The position numbers and the translations under genes are program-made. The notes under the pieces were generated by a model. That model was not told where the DNA came from. It searched no databases and saw only the letters and a program-made list of their open reading frames with translations. From assembly GCA_002422985.1 (NCBI GenBank), contig DITZ01000009.1:709-20539 (forward strand): a stretch of DNA of 19,831 bases, in the 5' to 3' direction. This DNA is from Sphingomonadales bacterium UBA6171. Its GTDB lineage: Bacteria > Pseudomonadota > Alphaproteobacteria > Sphingomonadales > Sphingomonadaceae. The number at the start of each line of letters is the position of its first letter. Positions within the stretch are counted from its first letter, which is position 1. Of the stretch, positions 6,665 through 13,708 are shown in pieces.

Positions 6665-7795
6665 TTACCTGAGTTCGTCCACAATATCCCCAAGCGCTGC
6701 CAGGCAGGCCACCGCCAGCCGCCGCGACCGCGCGGGCGACCAGCCCTCCACCGGCTCCGGGCAATCATCCGCATCCTTGAACGGCATTTCCAACGTCGCG
6801 GCCACGCAACCGAAACGATGCGCGATCTGGTTGGTCGCCATCGCCAGATTGGCCTTGCCGGGCGCGGACTGCGGATAGCCGATCTTCGTCTGAAAATCCG
6901 GGCTGTGAAGGCATAGCTGCGCCTGATAGCGCCGCAGCAGGTCCAATTGCCGGTTGGTCACGCCCGGCACGCCTTCGAAACCGGCGATGAACACATGCGG
7001 CAGCGCCTCGTCGCCATGCACATCCAGCGCGAAATCCACGCCCGTCCGGTCCATCGCATTGCGCACGGCCAGCACTTCGGGCGCGCGCTCCGGCGTGGGC
7101 GCCGCCCATTCGCGGTTCAAATTGGCGCCGACGGCATTGGTGCGCAGATGGCCGCGCCGGCTGCCATCGGGATTCATATTGGGCACCAGATGGATGCGGG
7201 ACTTTTTTAACAGTTTACGCGAAACGGTGGAGCCGGGATCGGTCAATTCCTCCAGCGCGCCTTCCATCCACCATTGGGCCATGGATTCACCCGGATGCTG
7301 CCGGGCTTGCAACCAGATCTGCCGCGGGCCGGAACCGATGGAAAGGCAGTCGATCGGCTGCCCGTCCAGCGAATGGCCCAGCACGGCCGCGCTCACCCCC
7401 GGCCGGCCGGCCATGCGGGCCACCAGATCATGATGCCGTTCCATCGAATAGGGCGCGAAATAGGCGAACCACAGCATATCCGTGTCGGGCGTCACGATGA
7501 TGCTGAGCATGCCCTCGCCGGCGTTCCAGCGACTGTCGGCCTGCACCCAGCGCTGCCGGTCTGCCGACATGCGCGCCCGGTAATTGGGCCAGCCGCCCGG
7601 ATAGGCGGATTTTTCCAGCCCCATGATGTCCAGCCGGAGCGGCACGCCCTTCGCGCCGGAAACGCGAAAATGGAACCATTGCAGAAACTCGCCGCCGGCG
7701 TCGGCATGGATGGCGAGCCGGAAATGGCCGGGCGTCACTTCGTCCAGGACCCTGATGTTGCCCGAATCAAATGCGGAGGAGATGGTGATGGCCAT
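6665..7795 (-). CDS. M14-family zinc carboxypeptidase (cytosolic CCP-like)
   Basis: This is a predicted metallocarboxypeptidase. The 376-residue product has no signal peptide and has an N-terminal beta-sandwich region (about 1-115), typical of the M14 CCP/AGBL-like group. The catalytic domain follows, with zinc ligands in QHPGES (His167, Glu170), NMNPDGSRRG (206-215), LNREW (226-230), DVHGDE (third ligand His260) and the catalytic-Glu region TLEMPF (Glu336). Its substrate is unknown; bacterial members are presumed to trim peptide C-termini. The start is set at ATG 7795 (AGGGGCGG just upstream), although an in-frame ATG at 7810 is possible. Near the C-terminus, CPEPVEGW (345-352) looks like a translated short repeat. 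It is the probable first gene of the gpmA-purE-purK operon. Confidence 0.9.
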   Translation of the reverse strand: MAITISSAFDSGNIRVLDEVTPGHFRLAIHADAGGEFLQWFHFRVSGAKGVPLRLDIMGLEKSAYPGGWPNYRARMSADRQRWVQADSRWNAGEGMLSIIVTPDTDMLWFAYFAPYSMERHHDLVARMAGRPGVSAAVLGHSLDGQPIDCLSIGSGPRQIWLQARQHPGESMAQWWMEGALEELTDPGSTVSRKLLKKSRIHLVPNMNPDGSRRGHLRTNAVGANLNREWAAPTPERAPEVLAVRNAMDRTGVDFALDVHGDEALPHVFIAGFEGVPGVTNRQLDLLRRYQAQLCLHSPDFQTKIGYPQSAPGKANLAMATNQIAHRFGCVAATLEMPFKDADDCPEPVEGWSPARSRRLAVACLAALGDIVDELR

Positions 7796-7852
7796 GGCCG
7801 CCCCTAGCATCGGGTCGCCGCATAGGCCAACCGGCCTGTTGTCGGCGCGGCA

Positions 7853-7880
7853 TTGACTTTGACGCCTGCCGCGACTATCC
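7853..7880 (+). promoter_or_regulatory. Promoter of rpmJ
   Basis: TTGACT at 7853-7858 and CTATCC at 7875-7880 are separated by 16 bp. This matches the alphaproteobacterial housekeeping pattern TTGAC-N16/17-CTAT. Transcription would start near 7887, about 34 nt before the rpmJ ATG. Confidence 0.6.
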
Positions 7881-7920
7881 GCCGCCGCTCACTAATTCCA
7901 GATTATCTCCGGGGATATCC

Positions 7921-8046
7921 ATGAAGATCCGCAACAGCCTGAAGTCGCTGAAGGGCCGCCACCGTGACAACCGCGTCATCCGCCGGCGTGGCCGCACCTA
8001 TGTGATCAACAAGACCAACCGTCGCTTCAAGGCCCGCCAGGGCTGA
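7921..8046 (+). CDS. rpmJ: 50S ribosomal protein L36
   Basis: This is a small basic protein of the large ribosomal subunit that stabilises 23S rRNA folding. The 41-residue product reads MKIRNSLKSLKGRHRDNRV, then RRRGRTYVINKTNRRFKARQ and a final G. It is the 41-residue type with no cysteine at all, so it lacks the zinc-binding CxxC...C...H set of the ancestral L36. GGGGA lies 6 nt before the ATG. The gene lies 20 bp upstream of the HAD phosphatase gene, probably cotranscribed from the promoter at 7853-7880. Confidence 0.96.
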   Translation: MKIRNSLKSLKGRHRDNRVIRRRGRTYVINKTNRRFKARQG

Positions 8047-8066
8047 TTGCCGGAGCCGTCCGCTCT

Positions 8067-8789
8067 ATGCGTGGCTCCACAGGCGATGACGGGTTGAACA
8101 ACGCCGGATCGGCCAGCGCCGGTGCGGCGTTTTCGCGCGCGCGCGAACATGCGGCGTTTTCGCGCGCGCGCGAACAGCAGGCCGAGGTTCAGGCGGTCGT
8201 GTTCGATGTCGGCCATGTGCTGTATGACTGGGACCCGCGCTTCCTGTATGAGAAGCTGATAGCCGACGCCGACCGGCTGGACTGGTTCCTCGGCCATGTT
8301 GTTACGCGCCAATGGCATTTCCAGCACGACGCCGGCCGGCCCTTTGTCGAAACCGCCGCCGAACTGGCCGCGCTTTTTCCGGCCGAGGCCGGGCTGATCG
8401 CGCAATATGGCCCGCGCTGGCTGGAAACCATCCCCGGCCCCGTGCCCGGCAGCCTGGAACTGGTGCGCGAGCTGGCCGCGGCGCAAGTGCCGCTTTATGC
8501 CATCACCAATTTCGCGCATGAATTCTGGGCGATGTTCCGCCCCACCGCGCCGATCTTCGACCTGTTCCGCGACATCATCGTTTCCGGCACGGAAAAGCTG
8601 GTGAAGCCCGACCCGGCCATTTATCAGCTGGCGCAGGCCCGTTTCGGCCTGGGTGGCGGCGCGGCGATCTTCATCGACGATAATGCCGCCAATGTCAGGG
8701 CAGCCCAGGACTCCGGCTGGCTGGCGCATCGATTCGAGGGTGCAGCCGGGGCGCGGGCGGCGTTGCTGGCCGCGGGGATCAGATTATAG
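8067..8789 (+). CDS. HAD-superfamily phosphatase (HAD-IA, YihX-like)
   Basis: This is a predicted cytoplasmic phosphatase of unknown substrate. HAD motifs are clear: motif I VVFDVGHVLYDWD (nucleophile Asp47), motif II ITNF (Thr147), motif III Lys180 in VKPDPAIYQ, and motif IV FIDDNAANV (Asp204, Asp205). An alpha-helical cap lies between motifs I and II. The first 41 residues precede the HAD fold and contain a perfect 27-bp tandem duplication encoding AAFSRARE twice. No later ATG exists before motif I. GGAG about 11 nt upstream of ATG 8067 is a modest ribosome-binding site. The extension may therefore be translated, or a non-ATG start may be used. The gene follows rpmJ by 20 bp. Confidence 0.88.
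   Translation: MRGSTGDDGLNNAGSASAGAAFSRAREHAAFSRAREQQAEVQAVVFDVGHVLYDWDPRFLYEKLIADADRLDWFLGHVVTRQWHFQHDAGRPFVETAAELAALFPAEAGLIAQYGPRWLETIPGPVPGSLELVRELAAAQVPLYAITNFAHEFWAMFRPTAPIFDLFRDIIVSGTEKLVKPDPAIYQLAQARFGLGGGAAIFIDDNAANVRAAQDSGWLAHRFEGAAGARAALLAAGIRL
8123..8176 (+). repeat. Perfect 27-bp tandem duplication in the HAD gene
   Basis: Two identical 27-bp copies (8123-8149 and 8150-8176) contain TTTTCGCGCGCGCGCGAACA. The core TTCGCGCGCGCGCGAA is a 16-bp palindrome. The period of nine codons keeps the frame and yields AAFSRAREH then AAFSRAREQ ahead of the catalytic fold. Confidence 0.95.
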
Positions 8790-8826
8790 GCGGAATCTTT
8801 CAGTCGGCATCGGCTTTCAGGCGGAA

Positions 8827-9120
8827 TCAGCTTTTCGGTAAAACCTGGCGCCAGGCCGTGACTGCCACCGACGAGAACAGCCCGGCCCGCGCATAGGGAT
8901 CGTCGGCCGCGAAATTCACCGCCGCGCGCCGGTCCGCGAAATTCATCAGCAGCATGGAGCCGATCGGCAGCCCTTCATCATCCAGCAGCGGGCCGGCCAC
9001 GAGAATCTGGTCGATCGCGCCTTCCAGATAGGCCAGATGTTCCGCGCGCGCCGCCGTGCGCAGGTGGCGCTGCAGGGGCTTGTCGATGCAATGGATGGCA
9101 AAGGTGGGCACGGCCCTCAT
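8827..9120 (-). CDS. YciI-like protein
   Basis: This is a small alpha/beta-barrel-dimer protein of the YciI (DUF1330-like fold) group, and its role is unproven. The 97-residue product shows FAIHCIDKP at the N-terminus. It then has RAEHLAYLEG (the conserved His in HxxYL), AGPLLDDEGLPIGSMLLM and the FAADDPYARAGLF signature near the C-terminus. The start is set at ATG 9120, which gives the usual family length and puts the first beta-strand at the N-terminus. An ATG at 9168 in the same frame would add 16 residues without support. Neither start has a good ribosome-binding site. It converges with the HAD gene across 37 bp. Confidence 0.87.
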   Translation of the reverse strand: MRAVPTFAIHCIDKPLQRHLRTAARAEHLAYLEGAIDQILVAGPLLDDEGLPIGSMLLMNFADRRAAVNFAADDPYARAGLFSSVAVTAWRQVLPKS

Positions 9121-9211
9121 TTGGCACGGCGTTAACGACTGGTCCAGCCAAAGCGGGGCAAAATTCACACCGTTATGGCGGGGTATGATTTTTGCCGGAT
9201 CGGCCCGGCGC

Positions 9212-9240
9212 TTGACGGCGGGCGCTGCTGTGGGTAATGG
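9212..9240 (+). promoter_or_regulatory. Promoter of rpmB
   Basis: TTGACG at 9212-9217 and TAATGG at 9235-9240 are separated by exactly 17 bp, giving a near-consensus housekeeping promoter. The start of transcription would be near 9247, leaving a leader of about 53 nt that includes a TTTTTTGGGG run. Confidence 0.6.
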
Positions 9241-9299
9241 GCGCGCTCAATTTTTTGGGGCCGAAACGGCTCCGCTTACCTGATGATGAGGACTGTAAC

Positions 9300-9590
9300 A
9301 TGTCGCGCGTCTGCGAACTGACCGGCAAGGGTCGCCAAATTGGCCATAATGTGAGCCATGCGAACAACAAGACCAAGCGCAGCTTCCTGCCCAATTTGCA
9401 GCATGTGACGCTGATGTCGGACGCGCTTGGCCGCTCGGTGCGCCTCAAGGTTTCCACGCACGGCATCCGCTCGGTCGAGCATGTTGGCGGCCTGGACGTC
9501 TGGTTGCTGAAGACCAGCAATGACGATCTCAGCCTGAAAGCCCGTCGCCTGAAGCGCGAAGTGGCCAAGAAAGTGGCCACCGCCGCCTGA
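9300..9590 (+). CDS. rpmB: 50S ribosomal protein L28
   Basis: This is a structural protein of the large ribosomal subunit. The 96-residue product begins MSRVCELTGKGRQIGHNVSH and continues with NNKTKRSFLPNLQ, VSTHGIRSVEHVGGLD and a lysine-rich end, all typical of proteobacterial L28. The ATG at 9300 has GAGGA 7 nt upstream (9288-9292). The frame is open further upstream, but that part is leader. It has its own promoter and terminator, so it is a single-gene unit. Confidence 0.97.
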   Translation: MSRVCELTGKGRQIGHNVSHANNKTKRSFLPNLQHVTLMSDALGRSVRLKVSTHGIRSVEHVGGLDVWLLKTSNDDLSLKARRLKREVAKKVATAA

Positions 9591-9644
9591 GCCGCCCGGC
9601 TCGGCTTCCGGCCGGACGGATAAGGAACATGCGAGGGAACAGGC

Positions 9645-9674
9645 GGGCGGCACCCTAGGGGTTGCCGCCCTTTT
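9645..9674 (+). terminator. Intrinsic terminator of rpmB
   Basis: GGGCGGCA (9645-9652) pairs with TGCCGCCC (9663-9670) across a 10-nt loop, followed by TTTT. It overlaps the last codons of the convergent phytase-like gene, so the same DNA serves as coding sequence and terminator. Confidence 0.75.
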
Positions 9675-10695
9675 CCTGTTCCAGCAGCTCGAACTTCATC
9701 AGCAGAGTGCGTTGCAGCATATTGAAATTATTATCTGAAACCAGATAGACCATGGTGCGCCCGCCTTCCTTGCGCACCGCAATCCCCTCCATATTGTCCA
9801 CCGACAGCGGCGGCCGCAGCCGCGCGATCTCCTCGCCCTCCACCTCACCGCCTTCGGCGGGCACCGTCACGCGCATCACGATGACCGCAACGCCGCTCAG
9901 GGGCGAGAATCGGCGCAGCAGCAGCAGATAGGTCACGCCATCGGCATCCTCGCCCAATTGCGCGAGGCCGGTGGGCTGGAAGTCCGGCGGCAGGCGGATC
10001 GTCACATCGGCGCGCACGGCACCGCGCGCATCCAGCAGATGGCCGACATGCCGGCCCTCCCCGTCAGTCTGCGCCTCTGCCAGGATGAACTGCCCGTCCC
10101 AGAATCGGTCTGCGGCCTCTGGCCCGCCGTTCGCCGGCCAGCGGGCGATGGCGGCCGGGCGCAGCGTGCCGGCGGCCGCTTGTGCCAGTGATTCGGGCGT
10201 GCAGGCGCTGATGCCGGGATAGGTCTGGGCGCGATTGTCGCGTTCGAACCACACATGGCTGTTGCCGTCGCGCGTGATGGCGATGGCTTCGGAATCGCCG
10301 TCGGCCTTGCGCGCGGGGGTGTTGCCGCGTTCGTCGCGGATGGGGGCGATGCTGCCGGCCGTGATTCCCAGCAGCCGGCCATTGTCTTCGACGGGCGCGA
10401 AGATCAGCCAGGCGCCGGTGTCTGACACCGCCAGGAATCGCCCGCAACCGGCATCGAAGCGCAGATCGGAAACGCCGCCAAAGCGCCGTTCCGGCGAGGA
10501 CAGCGCGATGCCGCCGCGCCAGCCGAGCTTCCCCACCTGATCCACCGCCGGATCATCGGGCGACAGCTGAACCGGGCGGGCGGTCAGTTCCAGTGGCTGG
10601 ATTGCTGCCCGTGCGGTGGGCGGCCCGACGATGAAATGCGCCACCCCCGCCCCCAGAAGCAGCGCAGCGGCGTTGATGGCAAGGCGCATAATCAT
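9655..10695 (-). CDS. Exported phytase/esterase-like protein
   Basis: The 346-residue product begins with a signal peptide (MIMRLAINAAALLLGAGVAH, likely cleavage after ARA near 30). The rest matches the phytase-like beta-propeller family annotated as 'esterase-like activity of phytase': FGGVSDLRFDAGCGRFLAVSD, then GDSEAIAITRDG, and LSVDNMEGIAVRKEG with YLVSDNNFN near the end. DSEAI and DNMEGI are repeated acidic blade motifs that probably bind metal. It is periplasmic or secreted, with substrate unknown. The ATG at 10695 is preceded by AGGA at suitable distance; a second ATG two codons later is possible. It stands alone, divergent from the glycine-zipper gene. Confidence 0.85.
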   Translation of the reverse strand: MIMRLAINAAALLLGAGVAHFIVGPPTARAAIQPLELTARPVQLSPDDPAVDQVGKLGWRGGIALSSPERRFGGVSDLRFDAGCGRFLAVSDTGAWLIFAPVEDNGRLLGITAGSIAPIRDERGNTPARKADGDSEAIAITRDGNSHVWFERDNRAQTYPGISACTPESLAQAAAGTLRPAAIARWPANGGPEAADRFWDGQFILAEAQTDGEGRHVGHLLDARGAVRADVTIRLPPDFQPTGLAQLGEDADGVTYLLLLRRFSPLSGVAVIVMRVTVPAEGGEVEGEEIARLRPPLSVDNMEGIAVRKEGGRTMVYLVSDNNFNMLQRTLLMKFELLEQEKGGNP

Positions 10696-10825
10696 GCGCC
10701 ATTCCTAGCGGAGCAGGCCCCGTTGGCAATGCGTCGCCGCTTGAATGGCAGATGAATCGCCGCTTCAGGGCTGTGCAAGGCGCGATGGCGCAGAAAGGCT
10801 GCATGCTTCTGGCAGGAGAATGAGA

Positions 10826-11419
10826 ATGACCGACAAGGCACACAACAAGAGCCGCATGGTGGCAGGCGCGATTGGCGCCTCGCTGTTGCTGCTGGGCAGC
10901 CCGGCTATGGCCGACGACCGCGACCATCGCGACAATCGCGGCCACCAAAGCTGGCAGGACAACCGGCGCGACAATGACTGGCGCCACGATAACCGGCACG
11001 ACAACCGGCACGAGGCGCAGCGCCGTGACGCGCGGCAGGATCGCCGCGACGAGCAGCGCGCCTATCAGCATGGCGTGCGTGACGGGCGTTATGTGTCGGG
11101 CAGTCGCGGCTGGCAGACGCCGGTTTATGTTCAGCCGGTGCGCACCTATCCCGCGCGCCACTATCCGGGGCAGGTCTATGCCTATCCGACGTCCAGCCGC
11201 GGCTGGGTGCGCGGGCGGGACTATTGGTATGACAATGGCCGCTATCAATGCCGTCGTCAGGATGGCACCACGGGTGCGGTGGTCGGCGCGGTTGCCGGCG
11301 GCACGCTGGGGAATATCCTGGCCGGACAGGGCGACAAGACGCTCGGCTCCATCATCGGCGGCACGCTGGGCGCGATTATCGGCAAGGAAATCGAGCAGGG
11401 CAACGCGCGTTGCCGCTAG
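10826..11419 (+). CDS. Exported glycine-zipper (17-kDa antigen-like) protein
   Basis: The 197-residue product has a signal peptide (hydrophobic 11-24, likely cleavage after AMA at 29). A strongly charged Asp/Arg/His-rich stretch (30-80) follows, including repeated HDNRHDNRHE. A Tyr-rich linker comes next, then a C-terminal glycine zipper (about 150-187) with GAVVGAVAGGTLGNILAG and GSIIGGTLGAIIGKEIEQG. The zipper is the Rick_17kDa_Anti type and is expected to insert in or associate with the outer membrane. There is no lipobox. The start is set at ATG 10826 because AGGAG (10814-10818) is 7 nt away, whereas ATG 10820 is too close to it. Function is unknown; envelope integrity or stress is a guess. 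Confidence 0.85.
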   Translation: MTDKAHNKSRMVAGAIGASLLLLGSPAMADDRDHRDNRGHQSWQDNRRDNDWRHDNRHDNRHEAQRRDARQDRRDEQRAYQHGVRDGRYVSGSRGWQTPVYVQPVRTYPARHYPGQVYAYPTSSRGWVRGRDYWYDNGRYQCRRQDGTTGAVVGAVAGGTLGNILAGQGDKTLGSIIGGTLGAIIGKEIEQGNARCR

Positions 11420-11428
11420 AGCGCTCTA
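11417..11428. repeat. 12-bp palindrome at the end of the glycine-zipper gene
   Basis: TAGAGCGCTCTA is a perfect palindrome that includes the stop codon. No T-run follows. The genes converge here with only 19 bp between stops. Confidence 0.6.
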
Positions 11429-11438
11429 AGCTGAATAT

Positions 11439-12674
11439 CTAGGGACGGCGGCGGTAGCGGGCGATCTGGAAGCCGTCCGCGCCGCCGCTTTCCCGCCACA
11501 GGCCCGGCAGGGTGCGGACATAGCCCTCGGCCGTGGGCAGCAGCCCGGCGGGCAGTTCATCGACCGTAACCGGATAGGGCGCCAACACGGCGGGCGGTGC
11601 CGGCGGCGCTTCCTCCCGCTCCAGCGAGCAGACCGCACAGACCAATGTGCCGCCCGGCTTCAGCCAGCCGGACGCGCGCGCCAGCAGGGCCGATTGCAGC
11701 GCCGCCAGCCGGGTGAGCACCGCGCCGCCGCCGCGCAGCAGCACTTCGGGATGGCGGCGGAAGGTGCCCGTTGCCGAGCAGGGCGCATCCAGAAGGATGG
11801 CATCGAAAGGCGCATCCGGTGCCCACAGCAGCGCATCCGCCGTTACCACCGTGGCAGACAGGCCGGTGCGCTTCAGATTTTCCCGCAGGCGCTTCAGCCG
11901 GCTGGCGCTCATGTCCACCGCCGTCACATGCGCACCCGCTGCCGCCAGCTGCATCGTCTTGCCGCCGGGCGCGGCGCACAGATCGAGGATATTCTTGCCC
12001 GCAACATCACCCAGCAGCGGCACGGCCAACTGCGCGGCGGCATCCTGCACCCACCAGTCTCCGGCGGTAAAACCCGGCAATTCGCTGATGTCCGCCCCGT
12101 CGGGCAGCCGCAGATGGCCGGGGAACAGGCTGGTCGCCCCCAATTGCGTCTTATAATCCGCCGTTCGCGCCGGATCGGCCAGCCGCAGATCGGTGGGCGG
12201 AATATCGGCCAGCATCAGCGCGGCACTGGCTGCAACCGTCTCGCCCCAGGCATCGGCCCAGCGCGCCTGCACCCCATCGGGCAATGCGGGTGCCGGCAGC
12301 GCCTGAACGGTTCGGAAAATGGTGGAGAGCACGCCATGCGCCAGCCGGCGCGGGCCGCCTTCCAGCAGCGGCAGTGTCGTCGCCACCACGGCGTGCGGCG
12401 GCGTATCGAGGCAATAGCGGCCGGCCAGCGCCACCCGCAGCGCCTGACGCGCGCGGCTGTCTTCGGGCAATGGCCGCTCGGTTGCGGAGTCGATGGTCGC
12501 GTCGATGCCCGGCAATTGCCGCAGCGCCTGCGACACCAGCGCCCGCGCCAGTGCGCGATCCGGTGCCGACAGGCCCTGTGTTGCGCGGGCCAGCACGGCG
12601 TCGAGCGGCTGGCCCATGGTGGTAACGCTGTGCAGCATCACGCTTGCCGCACGACGCGCGGCAACGCCTGGCAC
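11439..12674 (-). CDS. rsmB: RsmB/NOP-type rRNA cytosine-C5 methyltransferase
   Basis: The enzyme is expected to methylate C967 of 16S rRNA using SAM. The 411-residue product has an N-terminal NusB-like helical domain (about 5-135), which marks RsmB rather than other NOP enzymes. The catalytic domain follows, with DLCAAPGGKT (231-240), the DM acidic SAM contact near 254, LLDAPCSATGTFRRHPE (Cys299, the release cysteine) and LVCAVCSLEREE (Cys349, the nucleophile). The start is a GTG at 12674, 28 bp after the htpX stop, with GGA upstream. The next ATG (codon 13) would trim the NusB-like helix. It probably shares a transcript with htpX. Confidence 0.93.
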   Translation of the reverse strand: MPGVAARRAASVMLHSVTTMGQPLDAVLARATQGLSAPDRALARALVSQALRQLPGIDATIDSATERPLPEDSRARQALRVALAGRYCLDTPPHAVVATTLPLLEGGPRRLAHGVLSTIFRTVQALPAPALPDGVQARWADAWGETVAASAALMLADIPPTDLRLADPARTADYKTQLGATSLFPGHLRLPDGADISELPGFTAGDWWVQDAAAQLAVPLLGDVAGKNILDLCAAPGGKTMQLAAAGAHVTAVDMSASRLKRLRENLKRTGLSATVVTADALLWAPDAPFDAILLDAPCSATGTFRRHPEVLLRGGGAVLTRLAALQSALLARASGWLKPGGTLVCAVCSLEREEAPPAPPAVLAPYPVTVDELPAGLLPTAEGYVRTLPGLWRESGGADGFQIARYRRRP

Positions 12675-12702
12675 GGGGGTTCCGGCTGCGCGTGGCGGCG
12701 CG

Positions 12703-13677
12703 TTAACGGGGATCGCGCGGCTCGTTCGGGCGCAGCTTGCCGAGCGCGCTTGGCCGGCGCAGCTTGCCGAGCGCGCTCGGCTGGTGCGCGGCGGCGCGGG
12801 GCCAGGGCGAGGCCGGCGGCCCGGGGAGCACCAGCGTTGCGCCGGATTCGGTTGCGAGCATTTCGAGCGCCGCGATGCGATTCTCGGCCGCCGGGTGGGT
12901 GGAAAACAGGCTGTCGCGCACCCCGCCCAGCCCCGGCGCGATGATATAGAGCGAGGCGGCGGCCGGATTGGCCTCTGCCACCGGGTTGCGGATGCGCTGT
13001 GCCGCGCCCTGCAATTTCGCCAGCGCGGAGGCGAGCTTCAGCGGCTGCCCGCTGATTTCCGCGCCCATTTCGTCGGCGCCATATTCGCGCGTGCGGCTGA
13101 TCGCCATCTGCACCAGCGCGGCGGCCATGGGCGCGACGATCATCGCCACGATCGCGACCAGCGCGTTGGACTGGCCATTTTCCCGGTTGCCGCCGAAGAA
13201 GAAGGCGAAATTGCCCAGCATCGAAATCGCACCGGCCAGCGTTGCCGTCACCGTCATCACCAGCGTGTCGCGATTCTTCACATGCGCCAGTTCATGCGCC
13301 ATCACGGCGGCGATCTCGTCGCGGTCCAGCATCTGCATCAGGCCGGTGGTGGCCGCGACCGCGGCGTTTTCCGGGTTTCGCCCGGTGGCAAAGGCGTTGG
13401 GCTGCGGCTGATCGACGATATAGACTTTCGGCATCGGGATGCCGGCCCGGGCGGCCAGCGGCGTGACAATGGCATGCAGCGGATGATCCGGCCCCACCGC
13501 CTGCGCGCGGTGCATTTTCAGCACGATCCTGTCGCTGTTCCACCAGGCGAAGACATTCATGCCGATTGCAAACAGCAGGGCGATCAGCATCCCGCTGCGC
13601 CCGCCGATCAGAAAGCCCATCCCCATGAAAAGCGAGGCCATGGCGGCCATCAGCATGAAGGTGCGTGTGCGGTTCAT
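12703..13677 (-). CDS. htpX: Membrane zinc metalloprotease HtpX
   Basis: This is an M48B inner-membrane protease that removes damaged membrane proteins. The 324-residue product has two N-terminal membrane helices (about 7-45), the zinc motif HELAH (128-132) and SRTREYGADEMG (third ligand region near Glu198). Two further hydrophobic segments lie at about 137-160 and 171-193, with FSTHPAAENRIAAL near 258. The conserved part ends near 275. The last 50 residues are Pro/Ala-rich and include PSALGKLR twice, from a 27-bp-period tandem repeat. The start is set at ATG 13677 (TTTGGGGAC upstream) because an in-frame ATG at 13728 would add a non-homologous 17 residues. Confidence 0.95.
   Translation of the reverse strand: MNRTRTFMLMAAMASLFMGMGFLIGGRSGMLIALLFAIGMNVFAWWNSDRIVLKMHRAQAVGPDHPLHAIVTPLAARAGIPMPKVYIVDQPQPNAFATGRNPENAAVAATTGLMQMLDRDEIAAVMAHELAHVKNRDTLVMTVTATLAGAISMLGNFAFFFGGNRENGQSNALVAIVAMIVAPMAAALVQMAISRTREYGADEMGAEISGQPLKLASALAKLQGAAQRIRNPVAEANPAAASLYIIAPGLGGVRDSLFSTHPAAENRIAALEMLATESGATLVLPGPPASPWPRAAAHQPSALGKLRRPSALGKLRPNEPRDPR
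12730..12777 (-). repeat. 27-bp-period tandem repeat in the htpX 3' end
   Basis: The 21-bp sequence GCGCAGCTTGCCGAGCGCGC plus T (plus strand) occurs at 12730-12750 and 12757-12777, a period of 27 bp. Read in htpX it gives PSALGKLR twice. It contains the palindrome-rich core GAGCGCGCT. Confidence 0.93.
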
Positions 13678-13708
13678 GTCCCCAAATTGGGTGTTTGCGC
13701 GCCGGAAA

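Noticed and set aside
8123..8176. CRISPR-like repeats
   Set aside because: There are only two head-to-tail copies with no spacers, inside a coding frame, and no cas genes nearby.
7998..8729. 243-codon minus-strand frame over the HAD gene
   Set aside because: It is antisense to clear HAD motifs and has no recognisable domain.
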